Source of the DNA: an uncultured Bacteroidota bacterium
GTDB taxonomy: Bacteria > Bacteroidota > Bacteroidia > Flavobacteriales_F > PHOS-HE28
Direction: 5' to 3'
Assembly (NCBI GenBank): GCA_902825795.1
Contig: CADECG010000012.1
Span: forward strand, 6,017-42,482
Length of the DNA stretch: 36,466 bases
Shown piece after piece: positions 23,985 through 32,424 of the stretch (the stretch's first letter is position 1; every line of letters begins with the position of its first letter). Position numbers and translations under genes: made by a program. The notes below the pieces were generated by a model. That model ran no database searches, was not told the DNA's origin, and saw nothing but the letters and a program-made list of their open reading frames with translations.

Positions 23985-24113
23985 CGTGAATGTTCAATGA
24001 TGAATATCCAATATCCAATTTCCAATTGGAACACGATGATGTGCGACCAAACTCAGGGCCAACCTGAGCACTGAACATTCGATATTGACCATTGGCTATT
24101 GAATACGATCGTG
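23982..24113. repeat. AT-rich intergenic repeat block with inverted ends
   Basis: The first element (23982-24038) starts with CATCGTG and ends with CACGATG, inverted copies of each other, and contains the perfect palindrome TTCCAATTGGAA (24020-24031) and repeated ATATCCAAT words. A second element (24071-24113) is built of related CATT/ATTG words. The block fills the gap between two genes and stands out from its GC-rich surroundings. It may be a small non-autonomous element or a promoter region for the RDD gene. Confidence 0.55.
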
Positions 24114-24779
24114 TGATGCATTGGCCTGGCCGGTGATCGGTACGGGCTGGCCGCCGTGGTGAGGCGCGGCACCGAACAACACATTGCAGAAAGCCTTCAC
24201 GCGCGCAAGGGGCTCGCGCATTCCAGCTCGGTCGCAAACGCTTCCACCCACCGGGTCCGCCGCAATGGACTGTGCATTCAACCCGAGCGAGGCAGCGATG
24301 TACTGCGCCCGTGGTAAGTGAAAGCCTTGGCTGACGATGGTCACACTGTCCACTTGGAAAACCTGCTTAGCGCGCCACATGCTGTCGTACGTATCGAAGC
24401 CGGCGTGGTCGAGAAAGATGTGCTCCTTCGGAACGCCCAATGTGATCAACCGGTCCATCATCGTGTTCACCTCATCGTAGCCTTTGCGACCATGATCGCC
24501 TGTGAGCAGGAACCGTTGCCCTTTGCCACTGCGGTACACGGAAAGCCCGCGTTGCAGACGCTCCTCCACACAACCGCTCACACCGGCGTCGCTGACGAAA
24601 CTTCCGAGCACCATGATCGTGTGCGCCGTTCTCAGGTCCTCCTCTTTGCCGACAATTCCCGGCTCCGACTTCCGCAACACCCATGCGTTGATGCCGAGAA
24701 CAATACCGACACAGAGCGCGATCAGACCAAAATGCATGCGCCAGTGTTTGCGCGGATCGAAAAGGCGTAGGATGCGCAT
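24096..24779 (-). CDS. DUF218 (SanA/YdcF-like) membrane-anchored protein
   Basis: 227 residues. One N-terminal membrane anchor (about 17-36) precedes a DUF218 domain: I-M-V-L-G-S-F-V, E-R-L-Q-R-G-L-S-V-Y, L-L-T-G-D-H-G, the conserved E-V-N-T-M, then T-Y-D-S-M-W-R-A and I-V-S-Q-G-F-H-L-P-R. These match SanA, which affects envelope integrity and vancomycin sensitivity in E. coli. The reaction is unknown. It is separate from the RDD gene by the AT-rich repeat block, although both are on the minus strand. Confidence 0.88.
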   Translation of the reverse strand: MRILRLFDPRKHWRMHFGLIALCVGIVLGINAWVLRKSEPGIVGKEEDLRTAHTIMVLGSFVSDAGVSGCVEERLQRGLSVYRSGKGQRFLLTGDHGRKGYDEVNTMMDRLITLGVPKEHIFLDHAGFDTYDSMWRAKQVFQVDSVTIVSQGFHLPRAQYIAASLGLNAQSIAADPVGGSVCDRAGMREPLARVKAFCNVLFGAAPHHGGQPVPITGQANASHDRIQ

Positions 24780-24839
24780 TCGGCTGTGCAGTTAAAACGT
24801 TGTTCTCATGCAAGCCGACAAGCGGCGCATGGGAACGTG

Positions 24840-25931
24840 CTACTGTTCGATCGCCAGTTTACCGCTCCAAACACCATTGTCCAGTCTGATGTCATACAGG
24901 CCGGATGCCAACCCGGCAACATCCACAGTGGCGATCACGGCACCACGTGGAACAGTGACGGAACGCACCATCCGACCAGCGGCATCGAACAAGCTCAATG
25001 TGCCACCATCGGCGTTCGGCAATCGTACGTGCACCAGATCATTTGTCGGGTTCGGAAATACCACCGGCGCTGCGGCAGCATCGATCTCGGTGGTTCCAAC
25101 GGTGAGGGAATCGTACCAGAACCGAACGGTGGTGGCTTGCCCGCCGACGGTATTCACTTGGAGGACGGGAATATCCATGCCTTCCGCAAGCCACTTGTAT
25201 TCGATGGTCTCTGGCTCCGGCAGCGTGAACCCGATGCCGAACTGGTCGACGTACACACTATCGGTGCGGTTCAGCACGCTTGCAACGCGTAAGACCTGGA
25301 ACGTGTCGGTGGGCAGATAGAGCGTGCCCCAACCGTCCACGGTGTTGTCCCGCTGCTGTTCCTGCCGGAAGAACAGGAGCGTGGGCACTTCCACCTGCCA
25401 TGTGCTGAAGCTGCTGCTCGTGTTACCGAAATCCAGCGGGAATTCGTAGACGTGATCCACGGGCAGCCGTTGCACGCTGGCAGGCACTCCATTGATGTTC
25501 GCACCGAAGCCAACGTTGTCGAAACCATCGGCATCGCGCCGGAAATAGTCGTACACCTCGGTCAACTGCAACGCTTGGAAATCGAACTCCTGTCCACGCA
25601 CCGCGTAATCGGCATCGTGGTCGGGGTAAACGAAGGGGTTGTTGAAGAACAGCTGGTACAGGAACGGTGTGCTGCTCACGGCCACCGACGTATCAGCCGT
25701 TTCAAGGGTGGGCGTCAACGCGCTGAAGTCCCACACATGGTTCGGGCCGGTGTCCGCATCATCGAAAGCGGTCAATGCCGTTGTCCAGCGCACGGACAAG
25801 TCCCCAGCACTTGGCATGTCCGTTTGGTCGATGGTGATCTGCGCACACAACCCGCCAAAAAACGTGAACGAGGTGCCCACCAGAACGGCACGGATACTGG
25901 TACTGTTGAAGGACGCGTTGAGCATCGTCAT
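24840..25931 (-). CDS. Secreted protein with T9SS type A sorting domain
   Basis: 363 residues from ATG 25931; GTG 25970 would add 13 residues and has a TATTGTTG element 4 nt upstream, and ATG 25925 is a third option. A hydrophobic segment ending A-Q is the signal peptide. The large central part is beta-rich with no recognised enzyme motif. The last 75 residues are a classic T9SS type A sorting domain: V-V-F-P-N-P-T-N-D, L-S-L-F-D-A-A-G-R, V-D-V-A-G-L-A-S-G-L-Y and a closing K-L-A-I-E-Q. The protein should be exported across the outer membrane and attached or released. The native role is unknown. Confidence 0.88.
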   Translation of the reverse strand: MTMLNASFNSTSIRAVLVGTSFTFFGGLCAQITIDQTDMPSAGDLSVRWTTALTAFDDADTGPNHVWDFSALTPTLETADTSVAVSSTPFLYQLFFNNPFVYPDHDADYAVRGQEFDFQALQLTEVYDYFRRDADGFDNVGFGANINGVPASVQRLPVDHVYEFPLDFGNTSSSFSTWQVEVPTLLFFRQEQQRDNTVDGWGTLYLPTDTFQVLRVASVLNRTDSVYVDQFGIGFTLPEPETIEYKWLAEGMDIPVLQVNTVGGQATTVRFWYDSLTVGTTEIDAAAAPVVFPNPTNDLVHVRLPNADGGTLSLFDAAGRMVRSVTVPRGAVIATVDVAGLASGLYDIRLDNGVWSGKLAIEQ

Positions 25932-26049
25932 GTTCGGTTGCGGAGCGCGAATGTCATTGATCCACGCCACAGTGCAACAATACGCTACTCCAACGTCCCA
26001 GCCTGCCCGAAGCCCCGCTCGCCCAGACCAGCGTACAGGTCCCCACGAA

Positions 26050-26057
26050 TACCTTTG
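26050..26057 (+). promoter_or_regulatory. Perfect -7 element TAnnTTTG
   Basis: TACCTTTG matches the Bacteroidota -7 consensus exactly and ends 6 nt before ATG 26064; the transcript would start at or next to the start codon. Confidence 0.6.
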
Positions 26058-26063
26058 GCCCCG

Positions 26064-26705
26064 ATGAACATCCTGAGATCTTTCCTCTTCACCTCCACGA
26101 CAGTACTACTCGCCAGCCAAGGTCTGGCGCAAGCGGATACCCGAACGCTGATCCAATTCAGTGGCGTGGTGGTAACAGGTGATTCCTTGGCGGCGGTGCC
26201 CTTCACCAATGTGCTCATCAAGAACAGTTATCGCGGAACGATGAGCGATGTGTTCGGATACTTCAGTTTCGTTGCCCAGGAGGGCGATACACTGTTGTTC
26301 AGCGCCATAGGCTTCAAACGCAGCCAATACGTGGTTCCGACCGACCTCACGGAGAAGAAGTATTCCATCATCCACCAGTTGGAAAGTGATACGATCCTCT
26401 TGAAGGAATTCACAGTTTACCCATGGCCCAGCCGCGAACAATTCGATCAAGCCTTCCTTGCCTTGGACCTGCCCGATGACGATTACCAGCGGAGCTTGAA
26501 GAACCTGAGCCCTGCGGAAATGATGCAGCGCATGGAGAACCTGCCACCGGACGCCTACCAGAGCTTCAGCTATGCCATGGCACAGGACCGTACCAAACTC
26601 TACCAAAGTGGAGGTACACCGAGCATCAACCTCTTCAACCCGATCGCATGGGCCCAGTTTCTGCAAGCATGGCGGAACGGGGATTTCAAGAAGAAGAAGA
26701 AGTAG
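26064..26705 (+). CDS. Carboxypeptidase-regulatory-like domain protein
   Basis: 213 residues from ATG 26064; the longer open frame upstream runs antisense to the T9SS gene and lacks the signal peptide. A signal peptide (F-L-F-T-S-T-T-V-L-L-A-S-Q-G-L-A-Q) is followed by a CarboxypepD_reg-like beta domain (about 30-115): F-S-G-V-V-V-T-G-D-S-L, V-P-F-T-N-V-L-I-K, G-T-M-S-D-V-F-G-Y-F-S-F and D-T-L-L-F-S-A-I-G-F. These residues are the same pattern that opens TonB receptors of the SusC type. The rest is helical and ends in a lysine run. It is probably periplasmic or outer-membrane linked. Confidence 0.85.
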   Translation: MNILRSFLFTSTTVLLASQGLAQADTRTLIQFSGVVVTGDSLAAVPFTNVLIKNSYRGTMSDVFGYFSFVAQEGDTLLFSAIGFKRSQYVVPTDLTEKKYSIIHQLESDTILLKEFTVYPWPSREQFDQAFLALDLPDDDYQRSLKNLSPAEMMQRMENLPPDAYQSFSYAMAQDRTKLYQSGGTPSINLFNPIAWAQFLQAWRNGDFKKKKK

Positions 26706-26861
26706 TTGGGCCTTCCGCCTTGCACTAACTCCAGCCGGCCCCCACCGAGACCGAGCGTCAAATCGAGGAGTGGTGCTTCGTCGAGGATCCCATAGCGCGA
26801 CGCTAAGAACAGGGTGGACACCAACACTACCTTCAGCGCCAGCAACGTAACACACTGAACA

Positions 26862-27503
26862 ATGAAGATCGGAGTACTTGGAAGCGGCATGGTGGGCCAA
26901 GTTTTGGCCACCGGATTCCTGAAGAAGGGTCATGAAGTGATGGTGGGAACGCGCAACACCGATAAGCTGGCCGATTGGTTGGACAAGAACCCTGAAGGGA
27001 AACTCGGGGATCACAAAACCACCGCTGCATTCGGGGATGTGGTCGTGCTTGCGACCAAAGGCACCGCAGCCGAAATGGTGGTGCGCCTGTGCGAAAGCAA
27101 AGATCTTGCTGGGAAGACGGTGATCGATACGACCAATCCCATCGCCGATGCTCCACCAACGAACGGTGTGCTGAAGTACTTCACCTCGCTGGACGAAAGT
27201 TTGATGGAACGTTTGCAGCGCATCAACCCCGATGCCCATTTCGTGAAGGCCTTCAACAGTGTGGGCAATGCTTATATGGTGGACCCGCATTTTCAAGAAG
27301 GACGACCGAGCATGTTCATCTGTGGGAATGACCCATCGGCGAAGACAACGGTATCGACATTGCTCACTGACTTCGGCTGGGACGCGGAGGATATGGGCGG
27401 CGTGGAGGCGGCACGTGCGATCGAGCCGCTGTGCATTCTTTGGTGTCTGCCCGGTTTCACACGCAACCAGTGGAGCCACGCCTTCAAGTTGCTGAAGAAG
27501 TGA
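26862..27503 (+). CDS. NAD(P)-binding protein, F420-oxidoreductase-like
   Basis: 213 residues. Rossmann nucleotide-binding site G-V-L-G-S-G-M-V-G at residues 4-12, then G-T-R-N at the end of strand 2, which favours NADP(H). The rest follows the NADPH-dependent F420 reductase-like family (PF03807): D-V-V-V-L-A-T-K-G, V-I-D-T-T-N-P and H-F-V-K-A-F-N-S-V-G. Cofactor F420 is not expected in Bacteroidota, so the true substrate is something else. TACCTTCA lies about 30 bases upstream. Confidence 0.88.
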   Translation: MKIGVLGSGMVGQVLATGFLKKGHEVMVGTRNTDKLADWLDKNPEGKLGDHKTTAAFGDVVVLATKGTAAEMVVRLCESKDLAGKTVIDTTNPIADAPPTNGVLKYFTSLDESLMERLQRINPDAHFVKAFNSVGNAYMVDPHFQEGRPSMFICGNDPSAKTTVSTLLTDFGWDAEDMGGVEAARAIEPLCILWCLPGFTRNQWSHAFKLLKK

Positions 27504-27648
27504 TGTGGTCCTTCAGATCGGCCTACTGACGGTGCGGGAAAACGAAACCCACAAACTCCGGTTGAAAAGCACATGTCGTGTGAATAGCCGGAAATCCTTT
27601 CTTTGGAAGCACAGCATCCGCTAACCAGCCGGATGTCTTGGACAAAGC

Positions 27649-27939
27649 ATGAGCAGCCAACGCATTCTCGTTTACGGCCCGAACGATCAAGAGCTCGACA
27701 ACGTCCTTTCGGAATTGCGCACGCATGGCTTCATCGCTGTGGGTGTCAATGATGGGATAGATGTGCTGGACCAATTGAACCGTACATCGTGGGACATGTT
27801 GGTGATCGAAGGAAAAGTGGAAGAGGCGCCACGTAATATCCTGAAGCATCATCTTCAGCGCAGCCGCATCAAAGTGCTGGAGCATTTCGGCACCGCCAAT
27901 GATCTGGTCGCCCACATTGGGCAAGCGATCCATAGCTGA
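27649..27939 (+). CDS. Degenerate receiver-like protein
   Basis: 96 residues. The fold order follows a CheY-type receiver: strand R-I-L-V-Y-G, helix Q-E-L-D-N-V-L-S-E-L, strand I-A-V-G-V, D-G-I-D-V-L-D-Q-L helix, strand D-M-L-V-I and a final V-L-E-H-F-G-T-A-N-D-L helix. The acidic pair after strand 1 is missing (G-P-N-D), and the phosphoacceptor aspartate is replaced by E54 in M-L-V-I-E-G. The segment between strands 3 and 5 is also short. It is probably a pseudo-receiver used for binding, not phosphotransfer. The identification is moderate. Confidence 0.6.
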   Translation: MSSQRILVYGPNDQELDNVLSELRTHGFIAVGVNDGIDVLDQLNRTSWDMLVIEGKVEEAPRNILKHHLQRSRIKVLEHFGTANDLVAHIGQAIHS

Positions 27940-28004
27940 GCAGTAGCCGCTGCCGTCCGAGAGTGGCATTGCACCGGTGCACAATGTGCGCTGGCAAGCC
28001 CCGT

Positions 28005-28012
28005 TACTTTAG
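28005..28012 (+). promoter_or_regulatory. -7-like element of the TonB receptor gene
   Basis: TACTTTAG ends 6 nt before ATG 28019. Confidence 0.5.
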
Positions 28013-28018
28013 CGCCCC

Positions 28019-30526
28019 ATGAATTTCAGGTCCTTGCTGTTCCTGCTCCTGCAGGCCGCTTCCGTAGCGGTTCTTGCGCAAGGCCAAGCCACGGTTTCGG
28101 GTACCGTTCGCACGGGCGACAACGAAGTAGCCCCCGACGTGCTGATCACGTTGGTCGGTGGCAAGACCTTCTCCCAGACCGACAACGATGGCAAGTATGC
28201 GATCACGGTGCCTGCGGGGACTGCGCTGCTGTTGTTCCGCCAAGTAGGCATGGATACGACCATAACATTAACGCTGGCGGATGGGGAGAAACGGAAGCTG
28301 GATGTACTGATGGGCAGCCGTTCGCTCACCACGTTCAAGCGATCCGGCGAGCGCGGCGGTGGTATTGAGCGGCTGGATCCGAAAGTGGTCGTTTTCAATC
28401 CCTCCATAACCGGTGGCATAGAAGGCATGCTCAGCGGAATGGGCGCCAACATCCGCAATGAGCTGAGCAGCGGCTACAGCGTGCGCGGCGGCAACTACGA
28501 CGAGAACTTGGTGTATGTGAACGACGTGGAGGTGATGCGGCCCTTTCTCGTTCGCGCCGGACAGCAGGAAGGCCTCTCTTTCCCGAACCCCGACATGGTG
28601 GAGCGTATCCAGTTCAGTGCAGGTGGTTTCGATGCGCGCTACGGGGACAAAATGAGCAGCGTGCTCGACATCCAGTATAAGCGTCCGAAGAAATTCGCAG
28701 CCACCGTAATGGCCAGCACGCTAGGGGCTGCCATCTCCGTGGAAAGCGCCATGCTGGGCAAAAGGCTCAGACAGGTCACGGGCTTCCGCTACCGGAGCAC
28801 GGAACTCGTGCTGCGCGGATTGGATACGAAGGGCGAATACGACCCACGCTATACGGACCTACAGAGCTACTGGACCTACGACCTCACCGACAAAGTGGAG
28901 CTGAGCTTCCTCGGTCTGTACAGCAAGAACAAATACATCTTCGAGCCGCAGGACCGCGAGACCGAACTGGGCAACTTCAATGAGGCCTTGCGCTTCACCG
29001 TCTACTACGACGGTATCGAGCGCACTGAGTTCGAGACGTGGAGCACAGTGCTCGGCCTCAACATCCGGCCGCGCAAGGACCTGCTGCTGAAGTTCAACTT
29101 CGGCGCTACGCGCACCCATGAAACGGAACGTTTCGACATCCTGGGCCAATACCTGTTGAGCGAGTTGGAGCGCGATCTGGGCAGCGATCAGTTCGGTGAA
29201 GCGGTGCGGAACCTGGGCATCGGCACCTTCCTCGATCACGCGCGCAATGAGTTGGATGCGACGCTGTACACGGTGTCCCACAAGGGTTTCAAAACACTCG
29301 CCCGCAGCTACCTGCAATGGGGTGTTGACGCGCGCAGCGAACAGATCAACGACAAGCTGAGCGAGTGGAGCATGGTGGATAGCGCGGACTACAGCATCCC
29401 GTACAACGGCGGCGAGAACTTGGAGCTGCAGTACAGCCTCAAAACCAAACTCGCCATCGAGAGCATCCGCGCCAGCGCATACCTGCAGAACGCATGGGAA
29501 TGGACCACCGGGCGGGACAGCAGCGGAACACTCAGTGCCACGCTCGGCGGACGGGTGCAGCACTGGTCATACAACGGCCAAACGGTGTTCAGCCCGCGCG
29601 GGCGGATCAAATGGCAGCCCAGCGGAAAGCGCACTACCAAGAAGGGAAAAGTCGTAGAGCGGGACAACAGCTACTGGTTCGCCGCGGGCTACTACTACCA
29701 ACCCCCTTTCTACCGGGAGCTTCGAGGCTTGGATGGGATGCTCAATCCGGAGATCAAAGCCCAAAAGAGCATCCACTTCGTGCTGGGCTGGGACCGCTAC
29801 TTCAAATTCTGGGGACGGCCGTTCAAATTCAGCACGGAAGCCTACTACAAGATCCTCGACGACCTGATCCCGTACGAAGTGGATAACGTGCGCATCCGCT
29901 ACTACGCCACCAACAATTCCAGCGGATACGCCACGGGCCTCGACCTGAAATTGAACGGTGAGTTCATTGAGGGCATCGAGAGTTGGGCTTCGCTCGGCAT
30001 CCTGAGCATTCAAGAGAATATCAGCGATGACTTCTATTACGAACTATACAACGCCAAAGGCCAGCTCATCATTCCGGGCTACACCTTCGATCAGGTGGCT
30101 GTTGATACCGTTCGCGTCGAACCGGGCTATATCCCACGGCCTACGGATCAGCGGGTCACCTTCGCACTTTTCTTCCAGGACGAAATGCCGCGCTGGCCAA
30201 CGTGGAAGGTGCATTTGAATCTTGTGCTGGGCACTGGCCTGCCATTCGGTCCGCCCAGCTTCGAACGCTACAAGGACACACTGCGCACCAGCTTCTACCG
30301 GCGGGTGGACATCGGCTTCAGCAAACAGTTCATCGGAGCCGAAGGCCAGCGCCAGAAATGGCTGGGCATGCACGATATGTGGCTGTCTTTGGAAGTCTTC
30401 AACCTATTGAACGTGAGCAATGTGGTTGACCACACCTGGGTGCAGGATGTTCGTGGCCGGTACTATGCCATCCCCGACTACCTCAGCCCGCGCCGGTTCA
30501 ACTTGAAGTTGGTGGCTTGGTTCTGA
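28019..30526 (+). CDS. TonB-dependent outer-membrane receptor
   Basis: 835 residues. A signal peptide (L-L-F-L-L-L-Q-A-A-S-V-A-V-L-A-Q) precedes a carboxypeptidase-regulatory-like domain (about 25-100), a plug domain (about 125-230, with Y-S-V-R-G-G-N-Y-D-E-N and V-Y-V-N-D-V-E) and a 22-strand beta barrel ending in R-R-F-N-L-K-L-V-A-W-F, with the aromatic last residue needed for BAM insertion. No SusD-like partner lies next to it, so polysaccharide use is not indicated; the substrate could be a metal complex, vitamin or peptide. It is monocistronic with its own promoter. Confidence 0.93.
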   Translation: MNFRSLLFLLLQAASVAVLAQGQATVSGTVRTGDNEVAPDVLITLVGGKTFSQTDNDGKYAITVPAGTALLLFRQVGMDTTITLTLADGEKRKLDVLMGSRSLTTFKRSGERGGGIERLDPKVVVFNPSITGGIEGMLSGMGANIRNELSSGYSVRGGNYDENLVYVNDVEVMRPFLVRAGQQEGLSFPNPDMVERIQFSAGGFDARYGDKMSSVLDIQYKRPKKFAATVMASTLGAAISVESAMLGKRLRQVTGFRYRSTELVLRGLDTKGEYDPRYTDLQSYWTYDLTDKVELSFLGLYSKNKYIFEPQDRETELGNFNEALRFTVYYDGIERTEFETWSTVLGLNIRPRKDLLLKFNFGATRTHETERFDILGQYLLSELERDLGSDQFGEAVRNLGIGTFLDHARNELDATLYTVSHKGFKTLARSYLQWGVDARSEQINDKLSEWSMVDSADYSIPYNGGENLELQYSLKTKLAIESIRASAYLQNAWEWTTGRDSSGTLSATLGGRVQHWSYNGQTVFSPRGRIKWQPSGKRTTKKGKVVERDNSYWFAAGYYYQPPFYRELRGLDGMLNPEIKAQKSIHFVLGWDRYFKFWGRPFKFSTEAYYKILDDLIPYEVDNVRIRYYATNNSSGYATGLDLKLNGEFIEGIESWASLGILSIQENISDDFYYELYNAKGQLIIPGYTFDQVAVDTVRVEPGYIPRPTDQRVTFALFFQDEMPRWPTWKVHLNLVLGTGLPFGPPSFERYKDTLRTSFYRRVDIGFSKQFIGAEGQRQKWLGMHDMWLSLEVFNLLNVSNVVDHTWVQDVRGRYYAIPDYLSPRRFNLKLVAWF

Positions 30527-30528
30527 GC

Positions 30529-30603
30529 AAGCGTCAAGGCTCAAGCTTCGAAGAAGGCTTTCCGACGCTGCGAATTGGATCTTGACACTTCGCCTTGACG
30601 CTT
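30529..30603 (+). terminator. 12-bp inverted repeat after the TonB receptor gene
   Basis: AAGCGTCAAGGC (30529-30540) and its perfect inverse (30592-30603) enclose a 51-base loop with related CTTGAC/GTCAAG words. The right arm overlaps the TTTG box of the next promoter, so it may work as a terminator or as an operator. Confidence 0.45.
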
Positions 30604-30635
30604 TGGTCCGGTCCACCGGCTTTACTCTATTTTCG
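30602..30635 (+). promoter_or_regulatory. -33/-7 promoter of the MORN-like gene
   Basis: TTTG at 30602-30605 (last three T-T-G best placed) and TATTTTCG at 30628-30635 with 22 bases between them, 21 bases before ATG 30657; a good fit to the Bacteroidota promoter with a normal leader. Confidence 0.5.
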
Positions 30636-30656
30636 GGCGCCCTGATCGCCCCGCCG

Positions 30657-31037
30657 ATGCGCTTGTCCCTGTTCCTGCCCTTGCTCGTTCTCTTCAGCTC
30701 TTGCAGCGTGAAGAAATTCACCGCTAGCAGCCATCCCAACGGCAAGCCCGAAGTGGTGGTGTACATGAAGGGCGATGGTGAGGAGGCCGAGAAAGTGATG
30801 GAAAAGGTGTTCTACCCGAGCGGGCGGCTGGAGTATGTAGGCCGTTTCGAGAACGGCGTGGAACACGGCGAATGGATCTACTACTACGAGGACGGCACCA
30901 AGAAATTCGTTGAGAACTGGGAGAACGGTTTGGAGCACGGCATCCACTACGACTACAGCCCAGACGGTCAAGTGTACCGCGAGTTGCACTACGAGAAAGG
31001 CAAGCTGGTGAAGGAGGTGGATAGGAGCAAGTTGTAG
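30657..31037 (+). CDS. MORN-like repeat lipoprotein
   Basis: 126 residues from ATG 30657. The lipobox F-S-S-C16 predicts a lipoprotein. The mature part holds MORN-like (toxin-antitoxin-type MORN_2) repeats: F-Y-P-S-G-R-L-E-Y-V-G-R-F, N-G-V-E-H-G-E-W, Y-Y-E-D-G-T-K-K-F-V-E-N-W, N-G-L-E-H-G-I-H and Y-S-P-D-G-Q-V-Y. Such repeats form beta-hairpin ladders. The family is common in Bacteroidota cell envelopes; the role is unknown. It converges on rocD with 11 bases between the stops. Confidence 0.85.
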   Translation: MRLSLFLPLLVLFSSCSVKKFTASSHPNGKPEVVVYMKGDGEEAEKVMEKVFYPSGRLEYVGRFENGVEHGEWIYYYEDGTKKFVENWENGLEHGIHYDYSPDGQVYRELHYEKGKLVKEVDRSKL

Positions 31038-31048
31038 CCCTCCTAGGC

Positions 31049-32323
31049 TTAGGCGAACTGTTTCACGCTGAGTGCGATGATGTTGACGCACTCCATCAAT
31101 TGCTCTTCCGTGATGATCAATGGCGGAGCGAACCGGATGATGTCCCCGTGCGTGGGTTTCGCGAGCAGCCCATTGTCGCGCAGCAGCAGGCAGAGTTCCC
31201 ATGCTGACTTCGGTGAACCATCACTGGCCGTCCGCGGCTCAATGATCAACGCATTTAGCAGGCCTTTGCCGCGCACCAGTTTCACGAAGTTGTACGCGTC
31301 CACCAGTTTCTGCATCTCAGCACGGAAGATCCGGCCAAGCCGCTCCGAATTGCTGATGAGCTGCTCATCCTTCACAATGGCCAGCGCTTCAATGGCAAGC
31401 TTCGCCCCCATCGGATTGCCACCGTAAGTACTGCCGTGCGTGCCGGGCGTGAAGACGTCCATTACACCGTGATCGGCGAGCACCGCACTAACAGGGTACA
31501 TGCCACCGCTCAGCGCTTTTGCAAGGATCACCACATCGGGCCGTTTCGCCGTATCCGTTTCGTCGTCAGCGACACCGCAGAGGAGCCTGCCGGTCCGCGC
31601 TATTCCTGTTTGTATCTCGTCGGAGATGAAGAGCACATTGCGCGACTTGCACAACGCTATGGCCTTCGGGAAGTAGTCATCAGCGGGTGTGAAGACACCG
31701 CGTTCGCCTTGGATCGGTTCCACCAGAAAGGCGCAAACGTTGGGGTCGGACAATGCCTTCTCCAGCGCTGGTATATCATCGTACGGGATCACCTCGAAGC
31801 CCGGTGTGAACGGCCCGAAACCGCCTTGGCTGTCGGGATCGGTGCTCATGCTCACTATGCTGATGGTACGGCCGTGGAAGTTGCCCTCGCACACGAGGAT
31901 CTTCGCCCGGTCCTTCGGGATGCCCTTCTTCTCGTAGCCCCACTTGCGCGCCATCTTCAGCGCGGTCTCCACAGCCTCGGCACCGGTGTTCATGGGCAAC
32001 ATCTTCTCGTACCCGAAAGTCTCGCACAACACCTGAGCGTAATCCCCCAGAACACTGTTGTAGAACGCACGGCTGGTGAGCGTCATGCGCGTTGCTTGGT
32101 CCTGCATCACCTTCACCAAGCGCGGGTGGCAATGGCCTTGGTTGATCGCGCTGTAGGCGCTGAGGAAGTCGTAGTAGCGTTTTCCTTCCACGTCCCACAC
32201 GAACACTCCCTTGCCGCTGTCCAATACCACCGGCAGCGGGTGGTAGTTGTGCGCGCCGAACTTGTCCTCCAGTGCAATGGCGCGTTGGCTCTTAGTGCGT
32301 TGGTCGGTCCGTGATTCTTGCAT
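31049..32323 (-). CDS. rocD: Ornithine aminotransferase
   Basis: 424 residues, the usual length. Class III PLP aminotransferase converting ornithine and 2-oxoglutarate to glutamate semialdehyde and glutamate. [10 protein letters not shown] (112-121) binds the PLP phosphate, H150 in G-N-F-H-G-R stacks near the cofactor, D235 in I-S-D-E-I-Q-T-G contacts the PLP nitrogen and K269 in I-L-A-K-A-L-S-G-G forms the Schiff base. [12 protein letters not shown] is a signature of ornithine rather than acetylornithine aminotransferases. It acts in arginine/proline interconversion in the cytoplasm. TATCTTGC lies 18 bases upstream on the minus strand. It diverges from rlmD. Confidence 0.95.
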   Translation of the reverse strand: MQESRTDQRTKSQRAIALEDKFGAHNYHPLPVVLDSGKGVFVWDVEGKRYYDFLSAYSAINQGHCHPRLVKVMQDQATRMTLTSRAFYNSVLGDYAQVLCETFGYEKMLPMNTGAEAVETALKMARKWGYEKKGIPKDRAKILVCEGNFHGRTISIVSMSTDPDSQGGFGPFTPGFEVIPYDDIPALEKALSDPNVCAFLVEPIQGERGVFTPADDYFPKAIALCKSRNVLFISDEIQTGIARTGRLLCGVADDETDTAKRPDVVILAKALSGGMYPVSAVLADHGVMDVFTPGTHGSTYGGNPMGAKLAIEALAIVKDEQLISNSERLGRIFRAEMQKLVDAYNFVKLVRGKGLLNALIIEPRTASDGSPKSAWELCLLLRDNGLLAKPTHGDIIRFAPPLIITEEQLMECVNIIALSVKQFA

Positions 32324-32424
32324 GGTGCTGTGGAAGGGTGCGCAAGATATCGGCCGGTGCCGGGCAACGCAGTCGCCGCTCCCGGGCGAGCGCTTTCATT
32401 CCATTCTCACCTTCTTTGCCGCCC

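Noticed and set aside
25452..26063. Long N-terminal extension of the carboxypeptidase-regulatory-like protein
   Set aside because: It lies antisense to the T9SS gene; a signal peptide and a perfect -7 element mark ATG 26064.
31436..32314. Long plus-strand open frame opposite rocD
   Set aside because: rocD carries all catalytic residues; the opposite frame has no recognisable features.
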